A stretch of 64,000 bases of DNA from Mycolicibacterium aurum. GTDB lineage: Bacteria; Actinomycetota; Actinomycetes; Mycobacteriales; Mycobacteriaceae. The DNA lies in contig LT549889.1 of the NCBI GenBank assembly GCA_900078775.1, forward strand, positions 1,364,001-1,428,000, read 5' to 3'. Shown one piece after another: positions 1 to 8,731 of the stretch. Position numbers and translations under genes: made by a program. Numbering within the stretch: position 1 is the first letter of the stretch; every line of letters starts with the position of its first letter. Below the pieces are notes generated by a model. That model made no database searches. It was not told where the DNA came from and was given only the letters and a program-made list of their open reading frames with translations.

Positions 1-371
1 GTCGGGTTGTCCAGCACCTGCACCAGGCGGCGCTCGACGTCCTCGCTCATGACGTGCTCCCAGCGGCAGGCCTCGGCGTGGACCTCTTCCCAAGGCAGCC
101 CGATCACGTCGACGAGCAGCCGCTCGGCGAGCCGGTGCTTGCGCATCACGGAGACCGCGAGATAGCGGCCCTTCTCGGTGAGTTCGAGATGACGGTCGCC
201 GGCGACGTGCAGCAGGCCGTCCCGCTCCATCCGGGACACGGTCTGGCTCACCGTCGGACCGCTCTGCTCGAGTCGTTCGGCGATCCGTGCACGCAGCGGC
301 ACCACTCCCTCTTCTTCGAGGTCGTAGATGGTCCGCAGGTACATCTCGGTGGTATCGATGAGATCGTTCAT
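1..371 (-). CDS. ideR: Iron-dependent repressor IdeR (DtxR family), partial
   Basis: The reading frame starts at an ATG (369-371) and runs off the left edge, so only about the first 123 residues are visible. They begin [20 protein letters not shown] and contain the DtxR winged helix ([20 protein letters not shown], about residues 27-46) followed by the dimerisation region with metal ligands ([27 protein letters not shown]). In this family the Fe(II)-loaded dimer represses siderophore genes and activates iron storage. The position directly downstream of sigB in the same direction matches Rv2710-Rv2711 of M. tuberculosis. The C-terminal SH3-like domain lies outside the window. Confidence 0.95.
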   Translation of the reverse strand, partial: MNDLIDTTEMYLRTIYDLEEEGVVPLRARIAERLEQSGPTVSQTVSRMERDGLLHVAGDRHLELTEKGRYLAVSVMRKHRLAERLLVDVIGLPWEEVHAEACRWEHVMSEDVERRLVQVLDNP

Positions 372-456
372 GCCCTACCTTCCAGGCCCTGCTGTCAGTC
401 TCCGAGTCTAGCTGTCTGGCGCCCTGAACAGGGGCTCAACATCCCCGTGACAATGT

Positions 457-485
457 GATGCCCGCCGCGCGAGGCGACGGGCATC
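457..485 (-). terminator. Hairpin downstream of sigB
   Basis: An 8-bp perfect inverted repeat (GATGCCCG / CGGGCATC) with a GC-rich loop lies 30 bp past the sigB stop. No U-tract follows on the minus strand, so it would be a mycobacterial U-less terminator or a processing hairpin between sigB and ideR. Confidence 0.45.
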
Positions 486-514
486 ACTGGTGGTGCGGGT
501 TTTTGCTGGTACGC

Positions 515-1474
515 CTAGCTGGCGTAGGAACGCAGCCGTTCGGCGCGGTCCCCGTTGCGCAGCTTGGACATCACCTCACGCTCGATCTGGCGGACCCGCT
601 CGCGGGACAGCCCGAACAGCTTGCCGATCTGGTCGAGGGTGCGCGGCTGACCGTCGTCGAGGCCGAAACGCAGTCGGATGACCTGCTGCTCGCGCTCGTC
701 CAGAGTGGCCAGCACGTAGCGGATGTCGGTGTGCAGCAACTCGGAGATGACCGCATTCTCGGCGGACATCGCCTCGGAGTCCTCGATGAAGTCACCCAGC
801 GGGGCCTCTTCGTCGCTGCCGACCGGCATGTCCAGGCTCACCGGGTCGCGGCTGTGCTCCAGCAGGTCGGCGATCTTCTCGGCGGGGATGCCCGACTCTT
901 CGGCGAGCTCCTCGTCGGTGGCCTCGCGGCCCAGGTTCTGGTGCATCTCCCGCTTGATCCGGGCCAGCTTGTTGACCTGCTCGACCAGATGGACGGGCAG
1001 CCGGATGGTGCGGCTCTGGTCGGCCATGCCACGGGTGATGGCCTGCCGGATCCACCACGTGGCGTAGGTCGAGAACTTGAATCCCTTGGCGTAGTCGAAC
1101 TTCTCCATCGCGCGGATGAGTCCGAGGTTGCCCTCCTGGATCAGGTCCAGCAGCGGCATGCCGCGGCCGGTGTAGCGCTTGGCCAGCGACACCACCAGGC
1201 GGAGGTTGGCCTCCAGCAGGTGGCGGCGAGCGGCATCACCATCGCGGACGACGGCGGCGAGGTCACGCTTGCGGGCGTCCCCGAGTCGTTTCTTGGTGTT
1301 CAGCAGATGCTGGGCGTACAGGCCGGCCTCGATGCGCTTGGCGAGCTCGACTTCATCGGCGGCCGTCAGCAGCGCGGTCTTACCGATGCCGTTGAGGTAC
1401 ACACGGACGAGGTCGGCAGCTGGGCTCTGGGCGTCCAGATCGGAATCGAAGCGGCTTGCGGTGGCGATCGCCAT
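515..1474 (-). CDS. sigB: RNA polymerase sigma factor SigB
   Basis: A 319-residue group 2 sigma-70 factor. Sigma region 1.2 ([20 protein letters not shown]), region 2 ([20 protein letters not shown], then [19 protein letters not shown] and [17 protein letters not shown]), region 3 and region 4 ([19 protein letters not shown]) are all intact. It lacks the long Ala/Lys/acidic N-terminus of SigA, which lies in this same window at 6.4-7.7 kb. SigB is non-essential and supports general stress and stationary-phase transcription. A SigE/SigH-type promoter lies about 40 bp upstream. ideR follows on the same strand. Confidence 0.96.
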   Translation of the reverse strand: MAIATASRFDSDLDAQSPAADLVRVYLNGIGKTALLTAADEVELAKRIEAGLYAQHLLNTKKRLGDARKRDLAAVVRDGDAARRHLLEANLRLVVSLAKRYTGRGMPLLDLIQEGNLGLIRAMEKFDYAKGFKFSTYATWWIRQAITRGMADQSRTIRLPVHLVEQVNKLARIKREMHQNLGREATDEELAEESGIPAEKIADLLEHSRDPVSLDMPVGSDEEAPLGDFIEDSEAMSAENAVISELLHTDIRYVLATLDEREQQVIRLRFGLDDGQPRTLDQIGKLFGLSRERVRQIEREVMSKLRNGDRAERLRSYAS

Positions 1475-1511
1475 TTACGGCCTCCTGCTCGGTTGCACTG
1501 TCATGACGTAC

Positions 1512-1537
1512 AACGCCGAGGGGTGCCTCAGAGTTCC
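1512..1537 (-). promoter_or_regulatory. SigE/SigH-type promoter of sigB
   Basis: On the minus strand GGAAC (1537-1533) is followed after 17 nt by CGTT (1515-1512), matching the ECF SigE/SigH consensus GGAAC-N16-18-CGTT. The distance to the sigB ATG at 1474 gives a leader of about 30 nt. Control of sigB by SigE and SigH is established in M. tuberculosis; applying it here is inference from the motif. Confidence 0.7.
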
Positions 1538-1621
1538 CGTCACGTCCCAGTGGCGTACCACCTGACCTGCAGTTTCAAACCCGAGACCTGAGAATGTGCT
1601 GAGAAGTGCCGAAGTGGGTGC

Positions 1622-2020
1622 TCAGTCGGGAACGCCGGGTTCGCCGCCGGGCCCGGGAGTGGGGCGGACCGGGGGCTGCAGCGCCGGACGTTCGGCGGTG
1701 GGGAACAGTGGGGTGCGCCGCGCGCGGCCGTCGTCGTAGCGACGCGGTTCGGTGGCGCTGCGCGGCGGGCGGTCGTTGGCGATCAGCACGGCGATCCAGG
1801 GCAGCGGGATTGAGACCACGATGATCGCCAGCGAGATCAGACCGTTCTGCCAGACGCCGTAGGCGACCGCGGCCAGGATCAGGGCAGGGATTCGGAAGGC
1901 CATCAATGTCAGGTACTTGCGTACTCGTTCGCGGTGCTGCTCATCCTGGGGGGGAGCTGCACGCGTGATGAGGACCGGCCGACCTTCGTCGTCGAAACTC
2001 AGCTCGGGGCCGTGTTTCAT
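1622..2020 (-). CDS. DUF3099 membrane protein (Rv2709-like)
   Basis: 132 residues starting MKHGPELSFDDEGRPVLITR; I chose the ATG at 2018-2020 because upstream sequence reads into the divergent promoter. Two hydrophobic segments (about residues 38-56, FRIPALILAAVAYGVW, and 62-80, LISLAIIVVSIPLPWIAVLI) form a membrane hairpin. A basic, proline-rich cytoplasmic tail (DRPPRSATEPRRYDDGRARR) follows. No catalytic motif is visible. It sits directly upstream of sigB in the same orientation, as Rv2709 does next to Rv2710, and only 46 bp separate it from the divergent DUF3039 gene. Confidence 0.85.
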   Translation of the reverse strand: MKHGPELSFDDEGRPVLITRAAPPQDEQHRERVRKYLTLMAFRIPALILAAVAYGVWQNGLISLAIIVVSIPLPWIAVLIANDRPPRSATEPRRYDDGRARRTPLFPTAERPALQPPVRPTPGPGGEPGVPD

Positions 2021-2066
2021 ACCCTCCACTGTCCCACACCGCGGGCGCGCGCGGCACAATGGATCC

Positions 2067-2303
2067 ATGCAGACCCAGACCATCGAGCGGCCCGATACCG
2101 ATGAACGCGTCGACGACGGGACCGGTGACGACACCCCCAAGGTCTTCCACTACGTGAAGAAGGACAAGATCGCCGAGAGCGCCGTGATGGGAAACCATGT
2201 GGTGGCGTTGTGCGGTGAGGTCTTTCCGGTGACCAAGGCGGCCAAGCCCGGGTCGCCGGTGTGCCCGGACTGCAAGCGGATCTACGAGTCGCTCAAGAAG
2301 TAG
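2067..2303 (+). CDS. DUF3039 small protein (Rv2708c-like)
   Basis: 78 residues from the ATG at 2067. The conserved core runs FHYVKKDKIAESAVMGNHVV then ALCGEVFPV and GSPVCPDCKRIYESL. The three Cys (CGE ... CPDC) plus His residues suggest a small zinc-binding fold, but this is inference. The family is actinobacterial and of unknown function. Its 3' end overlaps the convergent BrkB-family gene by 11 bp. Confidence 0.85.
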   Translation: MQTQTIERPDTDERVDDGTGDDTPKVFHYVKKDKIAESAVMGNHVVALCGEVFPVTKAAKPGSPVCPDCKRIYESLKK

Positions 2304-3246
2304 GGGCCTCGGGCGCGCCGTCCGACTTCGCCCGGTCCGATCTTCCGGAGATCCACGTGCGCAGCCGGCGCGCGTGGGTGTCCGGGGCGGGCCACTCCTC
2401 CTGGATCGCGGCGTTGAGTTCGGCGCCGATCATCACTGCGAAGCCGGCCAGGAACGCGAAGAGCAGGAACGCGATCGGGGTGGCCAGCGCCCCATAGGTG
2501 TAGCCGGTCGCGGTGATCCAGCTCAGGTAGAAGCGCAGGCTGAACGTCGCGATCAGGAACACCGCGGTGGCCAGCACGGCACCCACCACCAGCCGATGTG
2601 TCGGCAGCGGCTCGGGCAGGGACACCCGATAGAGGACCGTCACCACCAGGATCAGGGCGATGACGAGCACCGGGTAGTAGCCGTTCTGCAGCACGTGGAA
2701 CCAGCTGTCCGGGATGTACTCGGCGATCTTGCGCGGACCGAGCGCGATGAACGGCGCGGTCACCACCGCGCACACCAACATGATCACGTACAGCCCGAGA
2801 GCGAAGAAACGCTGCCGCACCGGGTGCCGCAGCGGCGTCTGATCGTGGGCCTCCACCACCGAGTCCACGAACGCCGACACCGCCGAGGATCCGGCCCACA
2901 GTGAGATCACGAAGCCCAGCGACACCACCTCACCGCGCGCGGCGCGCACGATGTCGTAGATGGTCGGCGCGATGATCTCGTTGACGACGTTCTGCGAGAA
3001 GAACCGCTCGGAGGTGCCTATGAGCTGGTTCTCGATGGTCGGCAGAGTGTCCGGACCGAACAGCGGCGCCAGATAGGCCAGGCTGCCGAGCATCCCCAGC
3101 AGCAGCGGGGGCAGCGACAGCGCGCACCAGAAGGCGGCTTGGGCCGACTCCGAGAAGATGGAGTCGTCCCAGGCTTTACCGAGAGTGCGCTTGGTGATCG
3201 GCCAGACGTGGTGACGTGATGGCTTCGCCGGGAGCTGGTCGGTCAT
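2293..3246 (-). CDS. YihY/BrkB-family inner-membrane protein (Rv2707-like)
   Basis: 317 residues from the ATG at 3244-3246; a GTG immediately before it (3249) is an equally possible start. About six transmembrane segments are visible, including AAFWCALSLPPLLLGMLGSL, VVSLGFVISLWAGSSAVSAF, FALGLYVIMLVCAVVTAPFI and FLLFAFLAGFAVMIGAELNA. The last one carries the YihY/BrkB hallmark GAELNAA. The family (once called ribonuclease BN) has no agreed function; a transport role is guessed. Gene order matches Rv2707. Confidence 0.88.
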   Translation of the reverse strand: MTDQLPAKPSRHHVWPITKRTLGKAWDDSIFSESAQAAFWCALSLPPLLLGMLGSLAYLAPLFGPDTLPTIENQLIGTSERFFSQNVVNEIIAPTIYDIVRAARGEVVSLGFVISLWAGSSAVSAFVDSVVEAHDQTPLRHPVRQRFFALGLYVIMLVCAVVTAPFIALGPRKIAEYIPDSWFHVLQNGYYPVLVIALILVVTVLYRVSLPEPLPTHRLVVGAVLATAVFLIATFSLRFYLSWITATGYTYGALATPIAFLLFAFLAGFAVMIGAELNAAIQEEWPAPDTHARRLRTWISGRSDRAKSDGAPEAPTS

Positions 3247-3307
3247 CACCGTTCCAGCATTCCCGACGATGGACGCCGCCGCCGGTAATCACCGGGCGGG
3301 CGGGTCG

Positions 3308-3499
3308 TTACGCGTCGACCGCACTGACCTCGATCACGGCGGCCAGCTCGACGAGCTTGGCTTCGTGTTCGTTGGCGTGGTGCTGGCAGAACAACAGTTC
3401 CGCGCCCGACGGCAGCTTCGCGCGTACACGCGCGGCGGCACCACAGCGGTCGCAGCGATCGGCCCGGGTCAGTTCCGGACTGGTCAAGGTTGCGTTCAC
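3308..3499 (-). CDS. DUF7455 small zinc-ribbon-like protein
   Basis: 63 residues from a GTG at 3497-3499, starting MNATLTSPELTRADRCDRCG. The pattern CDRCG ... LLFCQHHANEHE is a likely Cys4 or Cys3His metal site. The family is short, widespread in actinobacteria and of unknown function. The gene lies alone between BrkB and a divergent DUF952 gene. Confidence 0.8.
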   Translation of the reverse strand: MNATLTSPELTRADRCDRCGAAARVRAKLPSGAELLFCQHHANEHEAKLVELAAVIEVSAVDA

Positions 3500-3634
3500 G
3501 GCACATCCTCCGTTCAGCTTTGGTGCGTATGTCTACTGTGTCAGACGTTTTGGGTTCTGGCCTTGTTCCCTTGCGCTTCACCGGTGTGTCGTGTCTCACT
3601 GCGTAGCCGTTACCGAGCGGGCAGCCTGGACAGA

Positions 3635-4003
3635 GTGGGTACCCAAACTTCCGTCCTTGTGCACCTGTGCGCTGAAGCTGAATGGCGGCACGCCGCGGCG
3701 ACCGTCGATTACCGGCCGGCGTCGCTGGCCGAAGTCGGCTTCATTCATCTTTCGACTCCTGAGCAGGTGCATCTGCCGGCCAACCGGCTGTACGCGGGAC
3801 GGACCGATCTCGTGCTGCTGCGTATCGACCCGCAGCGCCTCGTCGATCCCGTTCGCTGGGAGCCCGGTGTGCCGACCGACCCGGAGTCGATGTTGTTCCC
3901 ACATCTGTACGGCCCGTTGCCGACTGACGCTGTGACAAGTGTCACGCGCTATCTGCCCGCCGCCGACGGCGCATTCGCTGAGTTGCCGCCGTCCGGCGAA
4001 TGA
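3635..4003 (+). CDS. DUF952 domain protein (Rv2705c-like)
   Basis: 122 residues if the GTG at 3635 is used; the frame is open further upstream, but the family starts near VLVHLCAEAEWRHA. The DUF952 core is clear: GFIHLSTPEQVHLPANRLYA, then DLVLLRIDPQRL, then FPHLYGPLPTDAV. The fold is thought to be related to glutathione-S-transferase or ADP-ribosyl folds, and no activity is established. Position and orientation match Rv2705c relative to sigA/sigB. Confidence 0.8.
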   Translation: MGTQTSVLVHLCAEAEWRHAAATVDYRPASLAEVGFIHLSTPEQVHLPANRLYAGRTDLVLLRIDPQRLVDPVRWEPGVPTDPESMLFPHLYGPLPTDAVTSVTRYLPAADGAFAELPPSGE

Positions 4004-4068
4004 TCAACGGCCGCCATGAATTCCACGCCGCCATCGTAGACGGGGCGGCCGGAACGTAGGTTGGGGGA

Positions 4069-4932
4069 GTGCGAGCAACGGATCAAGTGGCCGTCCCGAA
4101 AGTGGCCGTCCCGAAAGTGGCCGTCGTCACCGGCGCGAGCCGCGGGGCGGGACGCGGGATCGCCGCGGCCCTGGGTGCACACGGTTGGCGGGTGTACGTC
4201 ACCGGCCGCTCCATCGCCGGATCCGGGACCGCCGAACTGGTCGACGCGGCCGGCGGTGAGGGCATCGCGGTCCCGGTGGACCACGCCGACGACCGGGCCG
4301 TCGCCGACCTGTTCGCCCGGGTCGCCGCGGACGGCTCCGGACTCGATCTGCTCGTCAACAACGCGGCGGTGATCCACGACGAACTGACCGGCGCCAGACC
4401 GTTCTGGGAGAAGCCGCTCGGGTTGGCCGATGTGCTCGACGTCGGACTGCGCTCGTCATATGTGGCGTCCTGGCACGCCGCCCCGCTGCTGACCGCGCGC
4501 GGCGGCGGGCTGATCGCGTTCACCTCCTCGCCGGGGTCGGTCTGCTACATGCACGGCCCGGCCTACGGCGCCCAGAAGGCCGGGATCGACAAGATGGCCG
4601 CCGATATGGCCGTGGACTTCGCCGGGACCGGGGTCGCGTGCGTGTCGATCTGGATGGGCATCCTGCTGACCGAACGGCTGCGCGCGGCGTTCGACGGCAA
4701 TCCGGAGGCGCTGGCCGCGACCGCCGAGCACGCCGAGACCCCGGAGTTCACCGGCCATCTCATCGATGCGGTGTTCGCCGACCCGCAGCGCGGCGAACTC
4801 ACCGGGCGCAGCCTGATCGGCGCCGAACTGGCCCTGCGCTACGGCATCGCCGACGAGGGCGGGCGCCGTCCGCCGTCGCATCGCGAAATGCTCGGATCGC
4901 CAAGGGAACCCAGCACCGTGGTGTTGCGCTGA
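4069..4932 (+). CDS. Short-chain dehydrogenase/reductase
   Basis: A classical SDR-like protein of about 287 residues. The NAD(P) motif TGASRGAGRGIA is near residue 22 and NNAA (LLVNNAAVIHDE) near residue 96. The catalytic Ser is in FTSSPGS and the YxxxK pair in AYGAQKAG. The substrate is unknown. The true start is uncertain: GTG codons at 4069, 4087, 4102 and 4117 are all in frame because the 5' end consists of tandem 15-bp repeats. With the next two genes it sits between the DUF952 gene and sigA, where M. tuberculosis has a short RidA-like gene. Confidence 0.85.
   Translation: MRATDQVAVPKVAVPKVAVVTGASRGAGRGIAAALGAHGWRVYVTGRSIAGSGTAELVDAAGGEGIAVPVDHADDRAVADLFARVAADGSGLDLLVNNAAVIHDELTGARPFWEKPLGLADVLDVGLRSSYVASWHAAPLLTARGGGLIAFTSSPGSVCYMHGPAYGAQKAGIDKMAADMAVDFAGTGVACVSIWMGILLTERLRAAFDGNPEALAATAEHAETPEFTGHLIDAVFADPQRGELTGRSLIGAELALRYGIADEGGRRPPSHREMLGSPREPSTVVLR
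4087..4125 (+). repeat. 15-bp tandem repeats at the SDR start
   Basis: GTGGCCGTCCCGAAA occurs twice head-to-tail (4087-4101 and 4102-4116) and a third copy begins at 4117 (GTGGCCGTC, then diverges). It encodes VAVPK-VAVPK-VAVVTG, so slippage here changes protein length by 5 residues without a frameshift and multiplies possible GTG starts. Confidence 0.9.
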
Positions 4933-4955
4933 GCATCGGCGCCCGGCAATGCGGC

Positions 4956-4983
4956 GTGACAAAAGCGCCACGTTTCGTAAACT
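4956..4983 (+). promoter_or_regulatory. Candidate sigma-A promoter
   Basis: GTGACA (4956-4961), a 16-nt spacer and TAAACT (4978-4983) precede the ATG at 4992, giving a transcript that would be almost leaderless. Confidence 0.45.
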
Positions 4984-4991
4984 GACTGACC

Positions 4992-5786
4992 ATGTCGATA
5001 CTATCCGGCTTCGCGCCGTGGATCGTGTACTGGGTGCTGGTCGGGAACGTTCCGTTCAGCGCCGCCGTGCTGGTGGCCCTGGCCGTCGCGGTGGCGACCT
5101 TCACCATCGGGCGGGTCCGCGGCAGCGCGGGGCGCACGCTGGAGATCGGCGCCATCGCCACCTTCACGGTGCTCGCGGTGCTGACCTTCACGCTGCACCA
5201 GGAGTTCATGGAGCGCTGGATCCAGCCGCTGAGCAGCCTGGGCATCTTCCTGGCCGCGCTGACCAGCGTGCTGGTGGGACGACCGTTCGTGCGGGAGTTC
5301 GCCGAGGCCGACCAGGCACCCGAGGTGATCAAGAGCGAACTGTTCGGCCGCGTCACCACGCTGGTGACCTGGATCTGGGTGGCGGCCTTCGCCGGAATGA
5401 CGGTGTCCTCGGCGATCCCGCCGATCGTCTACCGGGAGGCCACCGTCCTGGACACCCGGACCCCGCTGTCGTTCATCTGCTACTGGGTGGTGCCCTTCGT
5501 GCTGCTCGGCGCCGCGGTGCTGGGCGGGCGGGTGCTGGTCGACCGGATGGTCGCCGAGGCCACCAGCCCGCACGCCGTCCGCAAATCGACCTTCGTCGCG
5601 TTCAAGGAGCTGGAGATCGATCAGCTCTACTATCTGGCCCGGGAGCGTGCGGAGCGCGAGGCCGGCCCCGATCTTGAGGCATACGACGTCAAGCTAGGTA
5701 GCCAGGGCGTGCCGCTGACCGGCGACGAGTCCCGGGAATCCTGGCCGATGAGCTACAAGCTCCGCGAGCGCCGGGTCAAGCGTTAG
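4992..5786 (+). CDS. Polytopic membrane protein, function unknown
   Basis: 264 residues. About six hydrophobic segments occupy residues 5-195 (for example FAPWIVYWVLVGNVPFSAAV, IGAIATFTVLAVLTFTL, VTTLVTWIWVAAFAGMTVS and ICYWVVPFVLLGAAVLGG). A charged cytoplasmic C-terminus follows (LYYLARERAEREAGPDLEAY), ending in SYKLRERRVKR. I recognise no catalytic motif. The gene stands between an SDR gene and a SnoaL-like gene on the same strand. Confidence 0.75.
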   Translation: MSILSGFAPWIVYWVLVGNVPFSAAVLVALAVAVATFTIGRVRGSAGRTLEIGAIATFTVLAVLTFTLHQEFMERWIQPLSSLGIFLAALTSVLVGRPFVREFAEADQAPEVIKSELFGRVTTLVTWIWVAAFAGMTVSSAIPPIVYREATVLDTRTPLSFICYWVVPFVLLGAAVLGGRVLVDRMVAEATSPHAVRKSTFVAFKELEIDQLYYLARERAEREAGPDLEAYDVKLGSQGVPLTGDESRESWPMSYKLRERRVKR

Positions 5787-5907
5787 CCAGCGGTCCGGCG
5801 TTGCTTTCCTCGGCAAACGTCGTCCGCATCGTGCCTGTACAGAGGGTGTTTTGCGGGCGTAGATTCCGATCAGGGGTGGGGGTCGGATCGCTCGGAGGGA
5901 GCAGCTG

Positions 5908-6300
5908 ATGTCTGAGCAGCAGGACAACATCGCACTGATCAAGAAGGGTTACGAGGCGTTCTCCAGCGGCGACATGGAGACCATCATGTCGCTGTTCGAC
6001 GACGACGTCGAATGGGTACAGCCGGGGAACAGCACCATCAGCGGTACGTATCACGGCAAGGGTGAGGTCATGCAGTACCTGGCAAACCTCGGTGCCAAGA
6101 GCCCGACGGTGAAACTGAACCGGCTACTGGCCGACGGGGACACCGTGGTCGCGCTGACCGAGGTCACGGTCGGGCAGGACAGGGGCAGCAATGCCGACGT
6201 GTTCACCGTCCGGGACGGTAAGACGACCCGGGTGGAGATCCACACCGACACCGCACTGATGGAACGCATCTACGGCGCCAAGCAGCACGCCGCGCACTGA
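5908..6300 (+). CDS. SnoaL-like / NTF2-fold protein
   Basis: 130 residues starting at the ATG at 5908 behind a good ribosome-binding site (GGAGGGAGCAGCTG). The pattern ALIKKGYEAFSSGDMETIMS ... LFDDDVEWVQPG ... TYHGKGEVMQYL ... ALTEVTVG is the ketosteroid-isomerase-like cone fold. Such proteins range from isomerases to binding proteins; nothing here identifies a substrate. A symmetrical terminator separates it from the convergent sigA. Confidence 0.8.
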   Translation: MSEQQDNIALIKKGYEAFSSGDMETIMSLFDDDVEWVQPGNSTISGTYHGKGEVMQYLANLGAKSPTVKLNRLLADGDTVVALTEVTVGQDRGSNADVFTVRDGKTTRVEIHTDTALMERIYGAKQHAAH

Positions 6301-6315
6301 CCGTCGACAAACGAA

Positions 6316-6346
6316 ATGGCCGCTCCCGCAGTGCGGGAGCGGCCAT
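6316..6346. terminator. Bidirectional terminator between SnoaL gene and sigA
   Basis: A perfect 15-nt inverted repeat (ATGGCCGCTCCCGCA and its complement) with a 1-nt centre lies in the 57-bp gap between two convergent genes, so it can serve both strands. There is no long U-tract. Confidence 0.8.
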
Positions 6347-6357
6347 CTGCGTGGTGT

Positions 6358-7719
6358 CTAGTCCAGGTAGTCGCGCAGCACCTGAGACCGGCTCGGGTGG
6401 CGCAGCTTGCTCATGGTCTTGGACTCGATCTGGCGGATCCGCTCGCGGGTGACGCCGTAGACCTGGCCGATCTCGTCGAGGGTGCGCGGCTGACCGTCGG
6501 TCAGGCCGAAGCGCAGGCGCACGACACCGGCCTCGCGCTCGGACAGCGTCTCCAGCACCGACTGCAGCTGATCCTGCAGCAGGGTGAAGGAGACGGCGTC
6601 GACGGCCACCACGGCCTCGGAGTCCTCGATGAAGTCACCGAGCTGGCTGTCGCCCTCGTCGCCGATGGTCTGGTCCAGCGAGATCGGCTCACGCGCGTAC
6701 TGCTGGATCTCCAGCACCTTCTCCGGCGTGATGTCCATCTCCTTGGCCAGCTCTTCGGGCGTGGGCTCGCGGCCCAGGTCCTGCAGCAGCTCGCGCTGGA
6801 TACGGCCCAGCTTGTTGATGACCTCGACCATGTGCACCGGGATACGGATGGTGCGGGCCTGGTCGGCCATCGCGCGGGTGATGGCCTGCCGGATCCACCA
6901 GGTGGCGTACGTGGAGAACTTGTAGCCCTTGGTGTAGTCGAACTTCTCGACCGCGCGGATCAGACCCAGGTTGCCCTCCTGGATGAGATCCAGGAACGCC
7001 ATGCCGCGGCCGGTGTAGCGCTTGGCCAGCGACACCACCAGGCGCAGGTTGGCCTCCAGCAGGTGGTTCTTGGCGCGGTCGCCGTCACGGCAGATCCACT
7101 GCATGTCGCGGCGCTGCGCGGCCGGCAGCTTCTCGCCCTTCTCGGCGAGTTCGGACATCAGCTGGGTGGCGTACAGCCCGGCCTCGATGCGCTTGGCGAG
7201 CTCGACCTCTTCTTCGGCGTTGAGCAGCGCGACCTTGCCGATCTGCTTCAGGTAGGCGCGCACCGAGTCGGCCGAGGCGGTGAGCTCGGCGTCCTTGCGG
7301 GCCTGCCGCAGGGCCTCGGACTCCTCCTCGTCCCAGACGAAGTCGCCGGAGGCCTTGTCCTTCTCGGACGGCTCGGCGATCTCGTCGTCGCCCTTGGCGG
7401 CCTTGGTCTTGGCGTCGCCGGCGTCCTCGGCGTCATCCGCCTCGTCCTCGGTGTCGAGATCGTCGATCTCGACTTCTTCGAGGTCGTCGCCGGGCTCTAC
7501 TTCGAGGTCTTCGGTCTCGACATCGTCACCGATGGTGACGTCTTCGGCGGCCTCGTCCTTCTTGGCGCGGGAGGCGGCCTTCTTGGCGGGGGCCTTCTTC
7601 GCGGCGCGCTTGGCCGGTGCCTTGCTGGCAGCCTTGGCCGGCGCCTTCTTGGCAGGCGTCTTGGTGGCGGCGGTGGGCTTGGTCAGCTCTTCGGTTGCCG
7701 GGCTCTTTGTCGCTGCCAC
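6358..7719 (-). CDS. sigA: Principal sigma factor SigA (RpoD/MysA)
   Basis: The essential housekeeping sigma factor. I place the start at a GTG (7719) giving [11 protein letters not shown], behind GAGAGG; the frame is open to 7764, but known mycobacterial SigA proteins begin with this motif. The first 150 or so residues are a low-complexity Ala/Lys tract ([20 protein letters not shown]) then an acidic tract ([19 protein letters not shown]). Regions 1.2 to 4.2 are intact: [59 protein letters not shown] and [20 protein letters not shown], ending [11 protein letters not shown]. 453 residues from this start. Confidence 0.96.
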   Translation of the reverse strand: MAATKSPATEELTKPTAATKTPAKKAPAKAASKAPAKRAAKKAPAKKAASRAKKDEAAEDVTIGDDVETEDLEVEPGDDLEEVEIDDLDTEDEADDAEDAGDAKTKAAKGDDEIAEPSEKDKASGDFVWDEEESEALRQARKDAELTASADSVRAYLKQIGKVALLNAEEEVELAKRIEAGLYATQLMSELAEKGEKLPAAQRRDMQWICRDGDRAKNHLLEANLRLVVSLAKRYTGRGMAFLDLIQEGNLGLIRAVEKFDYTKGYKFSTYATWWIRQAITRAMADQARTIRIPVHMVEVINKLGRIQRELLQDLGREPTPEELAKEMDITPEKVLEIQQYAREPISLDQTIGDEGDSQLGDFIEDSEAVVAVDAVSFTLLQDQLQSVLETLSEREAGVVRLRFGLTDGQPRTLDEIGQVYGVTRERIRQIESKTMSKLRHPSRSQVLRDYLD

Positions 7720-7896
7720 GTACACCCTCTCGGTCTTGCGGTCGGTGGCGCGCGCAGGCGCCACCGAAAAGTTGTCGGCTGTCTCGAATATTGGCGTTTG
7801 ATCTCTGCTTGGGATATCCGCCGGCTATGTCGGTAGGCGGCCGCCATCGACCATTGTAACGACACTGTGGGGGTGCGCCGCGCCGAGCGGCTATTT

Positions 7897-8658
7897 TCAT
7901 TCGACGTGGATGCCCTGGGAGGCCATCGCGGCGCCCACGATGCCCGCGCTGTTGAGTAGCGCGGCCGGCACCACCGGGGTGCGGTTCTTCAGCAGCGGTA
8001 TCCATTTGTCGGCCTTGCGGCTGATACCGCCACCGGCGATGAAAAGGTCGGGCCAGATCGCGTTCTCGATGGCGACCAGCACCTTGGTGACCTCCTCGGT
8101 CCAGCGCTGGTAGCTCCAGTCCTTGCGTTCCTTGACCGAGGACGCCGCCCGGTGCTCGGCCTCCTTGCCGCCCACCTCCAGGTGGCCGAACTCGGTGTTG
8201 GGCAGCAACACGCCGTTGTGGATGACGGCCGAGCCGATGCCGGTGCCGAAGGTGAGCAGCACGATCACGCCGGTGTTGTCCTTGCCGGCGCCGTAGTGTT
8301 CCTCGGCCAGCCCGGCGGCGTCGGCATCGTTGAGCACCGTGACCGGCTGCCCGTCGAGCTCGGCGCTGATCACCTGCGCGGCGTCGGTGCCGATCCAGCC
8401 CTTGTCGACGTTGGCGGCGGTGCGCACGACGCCCCCGGTCACCACGCCCGGATAGGTGACGCCGAGCTTGCCGGTCCAGCCGAACTCACGCACCACCGCG
8501 GCCACCGTCTTGGCCACATCGGCCGGGGTGGCCGGCTGGGGGGTGTCCAGCTTGAAGCGATCACCGATGAGCCGGCCGGTGTCGAGGTCGACGAGGCCAC
8601 CCTTGATGCCGCTGCCGCCGACGTCGACGCCGAATCCGGTGTTGGTCGATTCGGTCAC
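7897..8658 (-). CDS. ppgK: Polyphosphate glucokinase
   Basis: 253 residues from a GTG at 8656-8658 behind AGGAG; longer in-frame sequence upstream is non-coding. ROK-family sugar kinase: phosphate-binding motif FGVDVGGSGIKGGLVD at the N-terminus, catalytic region VLNDADAAGLAEE, second phosphate loop LLTFGTGIGSAVI and EFGHLEVGG. It phosphorylates glucose with polyphosphate or ATP. Location next to sigA and suhB matches Rv2702. Confidence 0.93.
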   Translation of the reverse strand: MTESTNTGFGVDVGGSGIKGGLVDLDTGRLIGDRFKLDTPQPATPADVAKTVAAVVREFGWTGKLGVTYPGVVTGGVVRTAANVDKGWIGTDAAQVISAELDGQPVTVLNDADAAGLAEEHYGAGKDNTGVIVLLTFGTGIGSAVIHNGVLLPNTEFGHLEVGGKEAEHRAASSVKERKDWSYQRWTEEVTKVLVAIENAIWPDLFIAGGGISRKADKWIPLLKNRTPVVPAALLNSAGIVGAAMASQGIHVE

Positions 8659-8731
8659 GGGAAACGCTCCTAAGCAGGGGGCGGACAACAGAATTCGACA
8701 CCACAGTAGTGGGTTGTGGTGCGATGTACCG

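Noticed and set aside
1..520. IdeR-box (iron box) near ideR/sigB
   Set aside because: No sequence resembling the TTAGG-type 19-bp palindrome was found in the visible upstream region.
6316..7836. 506-codon plus-strand ORF opposite sigA
   Set aside because: Repetitive Leu/Gly/Asp/Val composition is the complement of sigA; antisense frames in GC-rich genes stay open by codon bias.
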